Assembly: GCF_009741735.1 (NCBI RefSeq)
Contig: NZ_WHOH01000003.1
Location: 62,001-126,000, forward strand
Direction of reading: 5' to 3'
From: Lentibacillus sp. JNUCC-1
Lineage (GTDB): Bacteria; Bacillota; Bacilli; Bacillales; Amphibacillaceae
Length of the DNA stretch: 64,000 nucleotides
The notes beneath the pieces are model-generated. The model saw nothing but the letters and a program-made list of their open reading frames with translations. It made no database searches and was not told where the DNA came from. Positions within the stretch are counted from its first letter, which is position 1, and each line of letters begins with the position of its first letter. Below, in pieces: positions 17,802-27,050 of this stretch. The position numbers and the translations under genes are program-made.

Positions 17802-18575
17802 TTATAATATATTAATCCGACTCAGGAGTCCGATTAAAACAAGCGCGCCTAAAGCAATCCATAAAAAAGTTGTGATTCTTTTCTTGCGCTTGGCCTTCTT
17901 CTTCCAGCGGTTTGGATCAAACTGGATTCCTTCTTTATCAGAACGGCGCGTGCGCTGCGTGCGCCATGGTGACCACGCTTGAACACCAATTAGAATCAGA
18001 GGCGCAAGCGCGAGACCGCCGACAAATCCGAAGACGTGAGCGGAAATGTTAATGTTAGGTCTCAGAAACGTCATGACCATTCCGATAATAAAGATGACCA
18101 TGATGATCTGGGTGCTTCCCTGATCGATGAGATCCTTCCGCATGGCAATCATATAGATATAGATCCCGAATATGCCATAGATAGCGCCAGATGCGCCAAG
18201 GTGTGCTGTTGGAGAGTCGGGATTCATGATATAGGTGCCAACGTTGCCGGCGATGCCCATCAGGAGATAGGCAAGACTGAATTTGAATCTACCCAGCATC
18301 TGTTCCAATGCCGGACCGAATAAGACAAGTGAAAACGAGTTGAACAGCATATGCATAAGCCCTGCGTGAAAGAAGATTGGGGTGATCAGACGCCAGTACT
18401 CACCTGCGCTCACAGCGGGGTTAAAACCGATGCCCCAGTTCAACAGGTCATATGCAAAGGGCAACTGTAAAATATCGATCATTACATAAAGAACAATGTG
18501 AATGGCAACAAGGATCGACACAATCGGGTAAAGCTGAACGAACTCCTTGATGCTTCTTTCATTTCGAATAAACAT
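17802..18575 (-). CDS. ydcA: Rhomboid family intramembrane serine protease (YdcA)
   Basis: 257-aa membrane protease. The catalytic serine is in HLGASGAIYG (Ser129) and the histidine in INISAHVFGFVGG (His180), on separate membrane helices; the helix-1 loop motif EYWRLITPIFFHAGLMHMLFNS is the typical rhomboid entry. It cuts within membrane segments of unknown substrates. A basic, soluble linker (WKKKAKRKKR) precedes the last helix. Codons upstream to 18596 are open but the GGAGGCGG ribosome site precedes ATG 18575. It matches ydcA between ydbT and acpS in B. subtilis and is divergent from acpS. Confidence 0.9.
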   Translation of the reverse strand: MFIRNERSIKEFVQLYPIVSILVAIHIVLYVMIDILQLPFAYDLLNWGIGFNPAVSAGEYWRLITPIFFHAGLMHMLFNSFSLVLFGPALEQMLGRFKFSLAYLLMGIAGNVGTYIMNPDSPTAHLGASGAIYGIFGIYIYMIAMRKDLIDQGSTQIIMVIFIIGMVMTFLRPNINISAHVFGFVGGLALAPLILIGVQAWSPWRTQRTRRSDKEGIQFDPNRWKKKAKRKKRITTFLWIALGALVLIGLLSRINIL

Positions 18576-18750
18576 AATTCCGCCTCCCATCGTCATGCGG
18601 TGTTTTACACACCCGGTATCGGCGGGTATGATAGGAATAGAGATTCATGACCAGTGTATTCCAATAGTAAAATAATCATACTAAAAAGATCAGATGACAT
18701 GCAATACAGAGCCCTCGACCACCACATTATCGAAAGGGATGCGAAATTTT

Positions 18751-19116
18751 ATGATTAAAGGCATAGGCACGGATTTGATTGAATTAAATCGGATTATAAA
18801 ACAGATGGATAAGGGCGAACGCCTTGCAGAACGAGTATTGACGGAACAGGAACGTGATATCTATCATGCCCTGCCAAATCAAACCCGCAAAGCTGAATAT
18901 CTTGGCGGGCGTTTTGCTGCTAAAGAAGCGTTTGCTAAGGCAGCAGGAAAAGGCATTGGAGAACATTATAGTTTTAAAGATATTGAGATCCTAAACAATG
19001 AAATAGGTGCGCCTGTCATGACAGTTAAGAAAATGGGCACTGTGAACATTTTCGTCTCGATCAGCCATGCAAAGGCTTATGCTCAGGCATTTGTGGTGAT
19101 CGAACAGCCAGTTTAA
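18751..19116 (+). CDS. acpS: Holo-[acyl-carrier-protein] synthase
   Basis: Transfers 4'-phosphopantetheine from CoA to apo-ACP in fatty acid synthesis. The 121-aa protein begins IKGIGTDLIELNRI with the metal-binding Asp8, has LGGRFAAKEAFAKA with the catalytic Glu, and SISHAKAYAQA near the end, all AcpS hallmarks. Start ATG 18751 is preceded by AAAGGGAT; the open frame upstream to 18694 lacks a ribosome site. In B. subtilis acpS lies at the same place, before ydcC and alr. Confidence 0.96.
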   Translation: MIKGIGTDLIELNRIIKQMDKGERLAERVLTEQERDIYHALPNQTRKAEYLGGRFAAKEAFAKAAGKGIGEHYSFKDIEILNNEIGAPVMTVKKMGTVNIFVSISHAKAYAQAFVVIEQPV

Positions 19117-19193
19117 CTTAAGGACATGTCAGGGTTGTCTGCATATTGCTCAAGGTTGTCTCATATATTTTAGTGCGGGTAGGAGGGACCCCA

Positions 19194-20708
19194 TTGTTTA
19201 TTGTGACCGCGAAAGAAATGTACGATATGGATCATTACACAATGCATGACATCGGACTCGGATCAATGTTGATGGAGAATGCCGGCAGAGCCATCAGTGA
19301 CAAACTTACAGCAAAAATCACACTGGAAAGCAGAATAGTTGTACTTGCTGGCGGCGGCCATAATGGTGGAGACGGTTTTGTTGTTGCCCGGACACTTCAT
19401 AATCTTGATTATGATGTAACGGTTTTACAAGTGGTTCCGGATGAGAAACTGTCCTATACAACCGCCGGACAAAAGGAAATATTCCAGAGGTGCGATGGGG
19501 AAGTGGCATGCATTGAAGGGGACAGCATAAAGAAGGAACTGTCCAGAGCCACAGTGATTGTTGATGGCATGACAGGTTTAGGCATTAAAGGCCGTCTGCG
19601 ATCACCGCTTGCGGAGGTTGTCGAGGAAGTTAATCACAGCAAAGCCTTCGTTTGTGCAATTGACATTCCTTCAGGCTTACCGGCGGATGAGGGAGCTGGC
19701 GACTTTACTGCGGTGAGAGCAGATATGACAGTCATCGTCGGTGCCGTTAAAGAAAGCGCCTTTCTTCAAAGGACAGCGCCCTATTACGGGGCGTGGGTGC
19801 TCGTTCATATTGGACATCCTGCCAAAGCTTTTCCACAAAAGGAGCAGCGGTTTGTTATGGATGAAGGCGTTTTTAAACGGACCATGCCACACCGCATAAG
19901 TGACGCTCATAAAGGCAGCCATGGCAAAGGCCTGCTCATTGGGGGGAGCGACCTGATGCCAGGCTCTGCAGTGCTCGCAGGAAAAGCAGCTCTTAAAACG
20001 GGTGCCGGCCTTTTGACAGTAGCTTCGACGGAACGCGTCATCCATCATGTGGCCAGCCACTGTCCAGAAGCGACTTACATGGCCTTGCCTCACGATCATG
20101 GTGAGATCGTTCCGAATCATGATTTGAAGTTGGCGGGCTTTGACGCGGTAGCCATAGGGGTTGGGCTTGGAAGACGTGAGCAGACAGGCGCCTTTCTTCA
20201 GATGGTGTTAGAAAAAGCGCGATGCCCTTTGATTATTGATGCGGATGGCATTTATCACTTAAAAACCTGTCTTAAAGCTGCTAAACAGCGTACCGAGCCA
20301 ACCATTATCACACCACATCCGGGAGAAATGGCGAGACTGATGGATATTGACGTAAAAACCCTTTTGGCTCAACCATTTTATTATGCACGGCAGCTTGCTG
20401 AAATCTATGACATATATGTCGTTTTAAAAGGGAAAGTCACGATCATTACCACTCCTTATGGCGAGCAAGCTGTAGATCTGACAGGCAATCCTGGTCTGGC
20501 AAAAGGCGGCACCGGAGATGTGTTAACAGGTATCACGCTGGCAATGGTGATGCAGGATCAAAGCATTTTCCAGGCATTGTGCAATGCATGCTTCGTGCAC
20601 GGCATGTCTGCGGATATTCAAGTGGAACAACGTCATTCAATGTATGATTTAATGGCTTCAGATGTCATCACTGGAATTCCCGCAGTCTATCGCACATTTC
20701 GTTCTTAG
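19194..20708 (+). CDS. nnr: Bifunctional NAD(P)HX epimerase / ADP- or ATP-dependent NAD(P)HX dehydratase
   Basis: Metabolite-repair enzyme that restores NAD(P)H from its hydrated forms. The N-terminal YjeF domain has MENAGRAI and AGGGHNGGDGFVVARTL; the C-terminal ribokinase-like domain has ITPHPGEMARL and GNPGLAKGGTGDVLTGI, the nucleotide-binding and catalytic Asp region. About 504 aa, full length. The ribosome site AGGAGGG is placed 8 nt before TTG 19194 (FIVTAKEMYDM), so that unusual codon is the likely start, not 19146. The gene follows acpS closely, as in many Bacillaceae, while B. subtilis keeps it elsewhere. Confidence 0.92.
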   Translation: MFIVTAKEMYDMDHYTMHDIGLGSMLMENAGRAISDKLTAKITLESRIVVLAGGGHNGGDGFVVARTLHNLDYDVTVLQVVPDEKLSYTTAGQKEIFQRCDGEVACIEGDSIKKELSRATVIVDGMTGLGIKGRLRSPLAEVVEEVNHSKAFVCAIDIPSGLPADEGAGDFTAVRADMTVIVGAVKESAFLQRTAPYYGAWVLVHIGHPAKAFPQKEQRFVMDEGVFKRTMPHRISDAHKGSHGKGLLIGGSDLMPGSAVLAGKAALKTGAGLLTVASTERVIHHVASHCPEATYMALPHDHGEIVPNHDLKLAGFDAVAIGVGLGRREQTGAFLQMVLEKARCPLIIDADGIYHLKTCLKAAKQRTEPTIITPHPGEMARLMDIDVKTLLAQPFYYARQLAEIYDIYVVLKGKVTIITTPYGEQAVDLTGNPGLAKGGTGDVLTGITLAMVMQDQSIFQALCNACFVHGMSADIQVEQRHSMYDLMASDVITGIPAVYRTFRS

Positions 20709-20781
20709 CTGTCAACCCGCAATAAACAATGATCCCTTTGTCCGAATATGACTCATAATGAGAGACAAGGGAGATATGTCC

Positions 20782-21804
20782 ATGAGTAAAAACAAAGGTC
20801 TTTTTGTAGCGGTACTTGCCGTTATGATGATCGTTCTTGCAGCTTGTGGCGGCAAATCCCAGGAGGATGTCGTCGGTAAACTTGAAAAAAAGCTTGAATC
20901 CATGAACGGTTATAAGGTGAAAGCAGACATGCTTATGAATACCGGGCAGGAAGAACAGAACTTTGATATCGATGTTCTGCACAAGAAAGATGCCTATTAC
21001 CGTGTTCAGCTTAACAATGATCAGGACGAACACGGCAGTCAGATCATCCTGAAAAATGACGATGGCGTATTTGTCCTTACACCCGAGCTTGAGAAAAGCT
21101 TCAAATTCCAAAGCGACTGGCCGGAAAACAGCAGCCAGCCTTACCTGTATCAATCACTTGTCAATGATATATTGAAAGATGAAGAAGCTGAGTTTCATGA
21201 AACAGAACAGCACTTCACTTTTAAAACTAAAACAAACTATCAAAGCAACAACAACCTGCCATACCAGGAGATCTATTTTGACAAGAAAACATACACACCT
21301 GTTCTGGTAAAAGTGCTGGATAAAGATCAAAAAGCTTTGGTAGAAGTTAAGTTTTCCAAGTTTGAAATGGATCCGGAGTTCTCAGACAAAGACTTTGTTC
21401 TGGAAGAAAATATGGAAACAGAGGATAAAGACAAAGATGTCGCAACATCAGCTGACCAAGAACTGGATACATTCACAGTTATGTTTCCGCTGTTTATGGC
21501 AGGTTCTGAGCTGATGGAGAAGAAAGAGATCAACCTTGATGACGGCAAGCGTGTCATTATGACGTTTGGCGGGGAGAAGCACTTCACATTGATTGAAGAG
21601 AAAAGAAAAAGCATGGAAGCTTCAGCTGCTCCAAAAGAAGTCAAGGGCGACATTGTAAATATTGGTCATTCAATTGGAGCGCTTGCTGATGGAGTTATTG
21701 AATGGACCAAAGACGGCGTTGATTTCTACCTGACCAGTGAGGAACTGACTAAAGAAGAACTTATTGAAGTTGCCAAATCGGTCCAGGGCAAAGAAGTGAA
21801 ATAA
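20782..21804 (+). CDS. ydcC: YdcC-like lipoprotein (LolA/sporulation-related)
   Basis: About 340-aa secreted lipoprotein: signal segment then the lipobox IVLAACGG. The mature part is rich in charged residues and beta-strands (DIDVLHKKDAYYRVQL, QIILKNDDGVFVLTPELEKSFKFQSDWP), the pattern of the LolA-like YdcC/GerS group, linked to spore envelope function in relatives. Position between acpS/nnr and alr matches ydcC. In-frame starts at 20758, 20776 and 20782 exist; AAGGGAG at 8 nt favours ATG 20782. The C-terminal third (DGVIEWTKDGVDFYLTSEEL) is a second compact domain. Confidence 0.82.
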   Translation: MSKNKGLFVAVLAVMMIVLAACGGKSQEDVVGKLEKKLESMNGYKVKADMLMNTGQEEQNFDIDVLHKKDAYYRVQLNNDQDEHGSQIILKNDDGVFVLTPELEKSFKFQSDWPENSSQPYLYQSLVNDILKDEEAEFHETEQHFTFKTKTNYQSNNNLPYQEIYFDKKTYTPVLVKVLDKDQKALVEVKFSKFEMDPEFSDKDFVLEENMETEDKDKDVATSADQELDTFTVMFPLFMAGSELMEKKEINLDDGKRVIMTFGGEKHFTLIEEKRKSMEASAAPKEVKGDIVNIGHSIGALADGVIEWTKDGVDFYLTSEELTKEELIEVAKSVQGKEVK

Positions 21805-21816
21805 ATGATTCATATG

Positions 21817-21854
21817 AAAGCAGACACTCCTATAGAGAGGGGGTCTGCTTTTTC
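21817..21854 (+). terminator. Terminator of ydcC
   Basis: Stem AAAGCAGAC / GTCTGCTTT with an inner loop, followed by TTTTT. It abuts the repeat copy that begins at 21856. Confidence 0.75.
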
Positions 21855-21855
21855 G

Positions 21856-22020
21856 TCGCTTATGCTTTTCGGGGGTGACCAAGGCGTTTCCGCTTTTGTT
21901 CGTCCAGCTCCAACGCCTACCCCCTCGAGTCATAAGCAATAACGTTTCGTGGCAAAACCCGCCACTACACGTTCTTGCTTATGCTTTTCGGGGGTGACCA
22001 AGGCGTTTCCGCTTTTGTTC
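21856..22020. repeat. Palindromic intergenic repeat, copy B (one partial and one full unit in tandem)
   Basis: 21856-21901 is the 3' half of the unit (CTTATGCTTTTCGGGGGTGA...GCGTTTCCGCTTTTGTT) and 21902-22020 is a full unit with a degenerate hairpin (CATAAGCAATAACGTTTCGTGG versus CCACTACACGTTCTTGCTTATG). Between ydcC and alr. The tandem arrangement suggests duplication or two insertions. Confidence 0.8.
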
Positions 22021-22097
22021 TGTTTGTTATTCAGTTGACAGGAGGTTCTCGACGGGAAATAATAAGAAGACAATCAGATATACTGGGGGGAGTTGAG

Positions 22098-23222
22098 ATG
22101 AAAGCTTTGTACCGTCCGACATGGGCAAACATAAATTTGGAAGCGATTGGTTATAATATTAACCAGATCAGGAAAAGAATCCCCGCTAAGACCGGTATCA
22201 TGGCGGTTGTCAAAGCAGATGGTTACGGCCATGGTGCTGTTGAAGTCGGCCGGAAAGCTTTAGCATCAGGCGCTGAATGGCTTGCCGTTGCCCTTTTGGA
22301 AGAGGCGCTTTCTCTGCGTAAGGCAGGCATTAACGCACCGATTCTCGTGTTTGGCTGGGTTTCACCGGAAGATGTTCACATAGCTGCACAGGAACAAGTA
22401 ACACTGACCTTTTTCCAAAAAGAGTGGCTTGAAGCGGTCAATAAACAGGAATTGGATAAGCCGCTGCAGGTTCATATGAAATGGGATACAGGGATGGGGC
22501 GAGTCGGTATTCGTTCAGCAGATGAGCTTGACGCAATCGTTGAAGTGTTGCGCCAAAGTCCAAAAGTCTCTTTGACGGGAATTTATACGCATTTTGCAAC
22601 AGCAGACGAGGCTGATCTGACTCTGTTCAATGAACAGCAGGAACGTTTTCAAACACTTAAATCCATGTTTGAATTCATGTGGCCGGACCGCGTAAATTAC
22701 CACACCGGAAACAGCGCGGCCGCAAGTAGATTTCCTGACCATATGTACGACTATATCCGGTTCGGCATCGCCATGTATGGCCTTTATCCGTCCGCTGTAA
22801 CAAAAAAAGAGCACCCGATCGATCTTAAGCCTGCTCTATCCCTGCACAGCCGGCTGACTCATGTGAAAGAAGTCTATAAAGGCGCGACCATCAGCTATGG
22901 GGCCACTTATCATGCGAACAGCACCGAATGGGTTGGGACCATCCCTATCGGTTATGCGGATGGCTGGATCAGGAAATTACAAGGTGTAGAAGTGCTTGTT
23001 GAAGGAAAACGTATGCCCGTGGTCGGGCGTATCTGTATGGATCGGACAATGATTAAACTCGATCAATCCTATCCAATTGGCACCCGGGTCACGTTAATTG
23101 GCTGCCAGGGAGAAGATGAGGTTACAGCAGATGACATTGCAGAAAAACTCGACACGATTAATTATGAAGTCGCATGTATGATTTCAGAGCGCGTGCCGCG
23201 GCTGTATGGAGTGGATTTTTAA
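22098..23222 (+). CDS. alr: Alanine racemase
   Basis: PLP enzyme making D-alanine for peptidoglycan. 374 aa; the PLP-binding lysine is Lys39 in MAVVKADGYGHG, the second catalytic base Tyr in ISYGATYHA of the C-terminal domain, and HTGNSAAASRFPDHMYDYIRFGIAMYG is the conserved dimer/PLP segment. ATG 22098 follows GGGGGGAGTTGAG; the frame open to 21975 lies inside the repeat and is not used. Position before the EndoAI/EndoA pair is as in B. subtilis. Confidence 0.96.
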   Translation: MKALYRPTWANINLEAIGYNINQIRKRIPAKTGIMAVVKADGYGHGAVEVGRKALASGAEWLAVALLEEALSLRKAGINAPILVFGWVSPEDVHIAAQEQVTLTFFQKEWLEAVNKQELDKPLQVHMKWDTGMGRVGIRSADELDAIVEVLRQSPKVSLTGIYTHFATADEADLTLFNEQQERFQTLKSMFEFMWPDRVNYHTGNSAAASRFPDHMYDYIRFGIAMYGLYPSAVTKKEHPIDLKPALSLHSRLTHVKEVYKGATISYGATYHANSTEWVGTIPIGYADGWIRKLQGVEVLVEGKRMPVVGRICMDRTMIKLDQSYPIGTRVTLIGCQGEDEVTADDIAEKLDTINYEVACMISERVPRLYGVDF

Positions 23223-23331
23223 GTTATTCATATAAGGCATAAAACACGGCACAGACTAATATATATACCACGTAGGCCTCTGATTAAAACAGAAAAACCG
23301 CGTTTTATGTAAAAAAATGCCCAAAACCCCT

Positions 23332-23360
23332 TTGCAAAGCACTGAAATCGATGGTATGAT
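23332..23360 (+). promoter_or_regulatory. Sigma-A promoter of the EndoAI/EndoA operon
   Basis: TTGCAA at 23332-23337 and TATGAT at 23355-23360 with a 17-nt spacer, about 50 nt upstream of the antitoxin start. Confidence 0.6.
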
Positions 23361-23410
23361 AAAAGTTGAATTCATACAGATTGTTCAACAGTTGGCGGAG
23401 GTGTATGGTT

Positions 23411-23695
23411 TTGTCGGAGAGCTTGCAAGAAATTATGGTAAGACTTCCTAAAAATCTGGTACATGAGGTGAATGGATTGGTACAATATGAAAACAATGAT
23501 TTGAGCGACTTCATTTGCCAGGCAACACGCAATTATCTCGAACACAAGAAACATGAACATGTACAGCAATTCCAAGCGTCCATGCAGAAGGGTTACCAGG
23601 AAATGGCACGCATTAATTTAAGCATTGCTTCTGAAGCTTTCCAGGCAGAGGAAGAAGCAGAAGATACTTTAGAGCGTTCCGTGATCGGGGTGTAG
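23411..23695 (+). CDS. ndoAI: Antitoxin EndoAI (MazE-like, ribbon-helix-helix)
   Basis: 94-aa antitoxin partner of the EndoA RNase. The N-terminal ribbon-helix-helix ([39 protein letters not shown]) binds its own promoter; the C-terminal helix ([31 protein letters not shown]) is the part that clamps the toxin and is the most conserved. B. subtilis EndoAI is 93 aa. GGAGGTG lies 9 nt before TTG 23411 and touches ATG 23405, so TTG is the better start. The stop is 4 nt before the toxin gene. Confidence 0.92.
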   Translation: MSESLQEIMVRLPKNLVHEVNGLVQYENNDLSDFICQATRNYLEHKKHEHVQQFQASMQKGYQEMARINLSIASEAFQAEEEAEDTLERSVIGV

Positions 23696-23699
23696 CCTC

Positions 23700-24068
23700 T
23701 TGATCGTTCAACGAGGCGAAGTGTATTTCGCCGATTTATCCCCTGTTGTTGGATCAGAACAGGGTGGCATTCGGCCAGTATTGATCCTGCAAAATAATAT
23801 CGGTAACAGATTCAGCCCGACCGTCATTGTCGCAGCCATAACGGCACAAATCCAAAAGGCCAAGCTGCCCACACATGTGGAAATAGATGCAAAGCGTTAT
23901 GGGTTTGACCGGGACTCAGTCATACTGCTCGAACAAATCCGCACACTGGACAAGACGCGGCTGACAGACCGTATAACCAGGCTTGACAAAGAAATGATGG
24001 ATAAGATCGACTACGCATTGGAAATCAGTCTTGGACTAAAAGATATGTATCATAATAAGGATCAATAG
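23700..24068 (+). CDS. ndoA: Type II toxin EndoA (MazF-type mRNA interferase)
   Basis: 122-aa sequence-specific endoribonuclease; MazF of Bacilli cuts U^ACAU. Hallmarks are [50 protein letters not shown], and [16 protein letters not shown]. Slightly longer than the 116-aa B. subtilis protein. Start is TTG 23700 (weak GGGGTG site), translationally coupled to ndoAI. The toxin sits between alr and the rsb operon, as in B. subtilis, and is followed by a terminator, so it is separate from rsbR. Confidence 0.95.
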   Translation: MIVQRGEVYFADLSPVVGSEQGGIRPVLILQNNIGNRFSPTVIVAAITAQIQKAKLPTHVEIDAKRYGFDRDSVILLEQIRTLDKTRLTDRITRLDKEMMDKIDYALEISLGLKDMYHNKDQ

Positions 24069-24101
24069 AAAACTCTTGTTTTGAGAAACAAGGGTTTTTT
24101 T
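24069..24101 (+). terminator. Terminator after ndoA
   Basis: 13-bp stem (AAAACTCTTGTTT / AAACAAGGGTTTT, one G-T pair), 4-nt loop, then TTTTTTT. It separates ndoA from rsbR. Confidence 0.88.
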
Positions 24102-24163
24102 ATGTCGATAGCACTAGATGCGCATATTGCCTTGTAAATCCAGAATATGCCATGGCATGTTCG

Positions 24164-24192
24164 TTGCAAAAATTTACATTACGTGACACAAT
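24164..24192 (+). promoter_or_regulatory. Possible sigma-A promoter of the rsbR operon
   Basis: TTGCAA at 24164-24169 and CACAAT at 24187-24192 with a 17-nt spacer, about 35 nt from rsbR. The -10 is weak. Confidence 0.4.
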
Positions 24193-24225
24193 AGAAAAAA
24201 ACTCTGTCAAATTTGGAGGGGCGAA

Positions 24226-25095
24226 ATGGACACTAAATTCAAAAAAATAGTACTTGAAAATAGTGACACAATTGTTGACAATTGGTTAGAGGAGATTGCA
24301 TCACTAAAAGACGGAAATTACACATCAAGTATTTCAGAAGAATTGTTTGATAGTACCAACCGTGAATTTGTTAATGTGATTTTCACAAGCATCCAGCATA
24401 AAGGCTCAATTGATATTGTGGATGACTTTTCGGAAAAACTGATCAACCTGGGTTGGCCGCTTAGTTATATTACTGATGGACTGCAGGTATTCCGGCGTGT
24501 GACGATCGACTTTATTCTATCTCGGGCAGAACAAGTTGATTCTCAGTATATCTCTGAGTTAATCAGAAGTGTTGATATGTGGACGGAACCATTAATCAGA
24601 AAGCTTGTTAATGAATATTCAGGTAGCTGGGAACATGTTGTATCTTTGCAGCGGGTTGCACTTCAGGAATTGTCAGCACCGCTCATCCCTGTAATGGATA
24701 ACATTACAATTATGCCACTCGTTGGCACAATTGATACTGAAAGAGCGAAACTCATCATGGAAAATCTGTTGGACGGTGTGATTCGACATAACTCTGAAGT
24801 TGTCCTAATGGATATAACCGGTGTCCCTGTTGTTGATACAATGGTTGCCCACCACATTATCCAAGCAGCAGAAGCTGTTCGGCTTGTTGGTTCCACCTGT
24901 ATATTGGTTGGCATTCGTCCGGAAATCGCCCAGACGATCGTTAACCTTGGTATTAATCTTGATAAGTTTCCAACGAAAAGCTCACTTAAGAAGGGCTTCA
25001 GTGCAGCACTTAGTCTAACTGGAAGAGAAGTTATTGATGGCGAATCGAATCATACACAAATCAATTCTATAATCGATTCATTATACAAGGAGTGA
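24226..25095 (+). CDS. rsbRA: Stressosome protein RsbR (RsbRA)
   Basis: 289 aa with an N-terminal non-heme globin-like sensor domain (about 1-140) and a C-terminal STAS domain (about 150-270). The two threonines phosphorylated by RsbT in B. subtilis fall at identical numbers here: Thr171 in [10 protein letters not shown] and Thr205 in [11 protein letters not shown]. It forms the stressosome scaffold with RsbS and releases RsbT on environmental stress. It is the first gene of rsbR-S-T-U-V-W-sigB-X; the ribosome site is GGAGGGGCGAAATGG. No frameshift. Confidence 0.95.
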   Translation: MDTKFKKIVLENSDTIVDNWLEEIASLKDGNYTSSISEELFDSTNREFVNVIFTSIQHKGSIDIVDDFSEKLINLGWPLSYITDGLQVFRRVTIDFILSRAEQVDSQYISELIRSVDMWTEPLIRKLVNEYSGSWEHVVSLQRVALQELSAPLIPVMDNITIMPLVGTIDTERAKLIMENLLDGVIRHNSEVVLMDITGVPVVDTMVAHHIIQAAEAVRLVGSTCILVGIRPEIAQTIVNLGINLDKFPTKSSLKKGFSAALSLTGREVIDGESNHTQINSIIDSLYKE

Positions 25096-25099
25096 TCTT

Positions 25100-25465
25100 A
25101 TGAAGAAAATTCCTATTCTGAAGTTACATCAATATCTGCTTGTGTCAATTCAAGTGGAAATAGATGACCAAACCGCTATGCAATTTCAAGAGGATCTGCT
25201 TCAGAAAATTCATAGTACAGGAGCATCAGGGATTGTAATCGACTTAACATCAGTGGAAATGATTGATTCATTTATTGCTAAAGTATTAGGCGACGTTGTA
25301 ACGATGTCAGATTTAATGGGGGCGAAAGTTGTCCTGACAGGTATTCAGCCTGCTGTAGCTATGACCTTGATCGATCTTGGCATTCATATGCAAGATGTTC
25401 CGACCTCTTTGGACATTGAACAAGGGCTGGTCAAGCTTCACCAGGAATTGGGGGGTAACCTATGA
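25100..25465 (+). CDS. rsbS: Stressosome protein RsbS
   Basis: A 121-aa STAS-only protein that makes the stressosome core with RsbR. The serine phosphorylated by RsbT (Ser59 in B. subtilis) is in [12 protein letters not shown], here about Ser57. The next conserved stretch is [22 protein letters not shown]. The gap to rsbR is 4 nt and the stop overlaps rsbT by 4 nt, so all three are co-translated. Confidence 0.95.
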   Translation: MKKIPILKLHQYLLVSIQVEIDDQTAMQFQEDLLQKIHSTGASGIVIDLTSVEMIDSFIAKVLGDVVTMSDLMGAKVVLTGIQPAVAMTLIDLGIHMQDVPTSLDIEQGLVKLHQELGGNL

Positions 25466-25860
25466 ATAAATCCTGTGTGAACATTAGGCAAGAAATAGAT
25501 ATTGTTGCAGCACGCCAGCTTGGCCGTGATCTTGCAAAAGAGGTAGGATTCAGCGCAGTTGACCAGGCAAGGTTTACAACTGCTGTATCTGAAATTGCCA
25601 GAAACATATACTTATATGCAAACGAAGGTAAAATTTGTTTCGATATCACTCAAAACATGAACCATACAGGGCTTCGGTTGACGGCGACAGATTCAGGTCC
25701 CGGGATTAAAGACATAAGCAAAGCTATGGAAGATGGTTATACAACATCCGGCGGTCTTGGAGCAGGTTTGCCCGGTGTAAAAAGGCTGATGGATGAATTT
25801 GACATTTCTTCAGAGGAGAATGTCGGTACAAAAATAATGGTTATAAAGTGGAAACGCTGA
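25462..25860 (+). CDS. rsbT: Serine/threonine kinase RsbT
   Basis: 132-aa GHKL kinase that phosphorylates RsbS and RsbR, then activates the RsbU phosphatase. ATP-lid residues visible: [12 protein letters not shown] (N-box), [10 protein letters not shown] (G1) and [16 protein letters not shown] (G2). The start ATG 25462 overlaps rsbS by 4 nt. After its stop a hairpin that looks like an intrinsic terminator separates it from rsbU, which is unusual in this operon type. Confidence 0.95.
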   Translation: MNKSCVNIRQEIDIVAARQLGRDLAKEVGFSAVDQARFTTAVSEIARNIYLYANEGKICFDITQNMNHTGLRLTATDSGPGIKDISKAMEDGYTTSGGLGAGLPGVKRLMDEFDISSEENVGTKIMVIKWKR

Positions 25861-25874
25861 ATTAACACCATACC

Positions 25875-25897
25875 AAAAGGGGAATGCATCCCCTTTT
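25875..25897 (+). terminator. Terminator-like hairpin between rsbT and rsbU
   Basis: 9-bp stem AAAAGGGGA / TCCCCTTTT with loop ATGCA region and a following T-run. It would terminate or attenuate the upstream rsbRST transcript. Confidence 0.7.
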
Positions 25898-25933
25898 TGT
25901 ATAGAGATTAGGCTGGGGAGGGGGATTGCGAAG

Positions 25934-26944
25934 GTGGATGTCGCGAAACTTGATTTAGACAGTTATAAAGACCTATTAAAGAAATACATCAAACAACAAG
26001 ACGAAACATCCCTTTATGGAGCGGAGCAGATGAGTAAGTCATTCATCAAAAATAATATTCCGCCTGAGGAAATCGTGAATCTCCACATTCAAGCTTTAGC
26101 TAAGTTGTATCCCAATATATCAGAAGATATCCAGAGCTCCATGAATTTTCTGCTGGAAACAATGATATACTACGGATTAGCCCATCAGGAATTTCAGTCC
26201 TTAAGAGAGAAGCAACTGGCATTGCAATCTGAAATCGCTGTTGCGGCCAATGTTCAGGATACACTTTTAGCCACGGCAAAGCCGGATATTGAAGGACTTG
26301 ATATTGGTGTGATCAGTGTACCGGCACACCAAATGAATGGGGATTATCATCACTTTATTAAAGGAAAAGACGGTTCGTTAGGCATAGCAATGGCAGATGT
26401 CGTCGGTAAAGGGGTGCCAGCTGCTTTATGCATGTCCATGATTAAATACTCCATGGATATTTTGGAAGAGGAAAAAATGATCCCTGCCAAGATCCTGAAA
26501 TACTTAAATCGGGTTGTAGAAAGAAATGTGGATACAGGAATGTTCATTACCATGTTTTATGCACAGTATTTGCCAACAACGCAAATGCTGCATTATGCAT
26601 CAGCAGGCCACGAGCCAGGTTTTATATACAATGCGGAAACAGATGACTTTTCAGAAATAGAAACAGCAGGACTTGTACTTGGTGTGATGGCAGACAGCGA
26701 ATACCCCAGCTATAAGCAGCCTGTGAACATAGGGGATATGATTATATTATTGACCGATGGTGTGACAGAATGCCGTCGCGGGGAAGAGTTTATCAGCCGT
26801 GAAGAAATTTTGGATGTCATTCGGGAGTATATGCATCTTCCTGCACAGGAAATTGTTGATCGTGTCTATAAATACTTTGAACGGTTGCAGGATTTCCAGT
26901 TGCGAGATGATTTTACTTTGTTAATCATGAAGCGAGAGGTTTAA
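25934..26944 (+). CDS. rsbU: Phosphoserine phosphatase RsbU
   Basis: 336-aa PP2C-type phosphatase that dephosphorylates RsbV-P after RsbT binds its N-terminal domain (about 1-90, here DLDSYKDLLKKYIKQQDETSLYGAEQM). The catalytic part has MNGDYHHF, the metal-binding GIAMADVVGKGVPAAL and LLTDGVTECRRG. Start GTG 25934, with GGGGAGGGGG upstream. Its last codons overlap the sigma-B promoter that drives rsbV. Confidence 0.95.
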   Translation: MDVAKLDLDSYKDLLKKYIKQQDETSLYGAEQMSKSFIKNNIPPEEIVNLHIQALAKLYPNISEDIQSSMNFLLETMIYYGLAHQEFQSLREKQLALQSEIAVAANVQDTLLATAKPDIEGLDIGVISVPAHQMNGDYHHFIKGKDGSLGIAMADVVGKGVPAALCMSMIKYSMDILEEEKMIPAKILKYLNRVVERNVDTGMFITMFYAQYLPTTQMLHYASAGHEPGFIYNAETDDFSEIETAGLVLGVMADSEYPSYKQPVNIGDMIILLTDGVTECRRGEEFISREEILDVIREYMHLPAQEIVDRVYKYFERLQDFQLRDDFTLLIMKREV

Positions 26945-26964
26945 CTTTTCATTTAGTCGGGTAT
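26939..26964 (+). promoter_or_regulatory. Sigma-B promoter of rsbV-rsbW-sigB-rsbX
   Basis: GTTTAA at 26939-26944 (which overlaps the rsbU stop codon) and GGGTAT at 26959-26964, spacer 14 nt: an exact sigma-B consensus. It is at the place of the autoregulatory promoter in B. subtilis and would make sigB expression self-amplifying. Confidence 0.92.
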
Positions 26965-27050
26965 ATAGAATTAATGTGCCGTCTAACCTTACATACAATT
27001 AATGGTGAAAGATGACACAAACGACTTGAACATAGTGGGGAGGAATCATC

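Noticed and set aside
18602..18629. GTTTTA-N16-GGGTAT as sigma-B promoter of acpS
   Set aside because: The spacer is longer than usual and the site is over 120 nt from acpS; acpS is not expected in the stress regulon.
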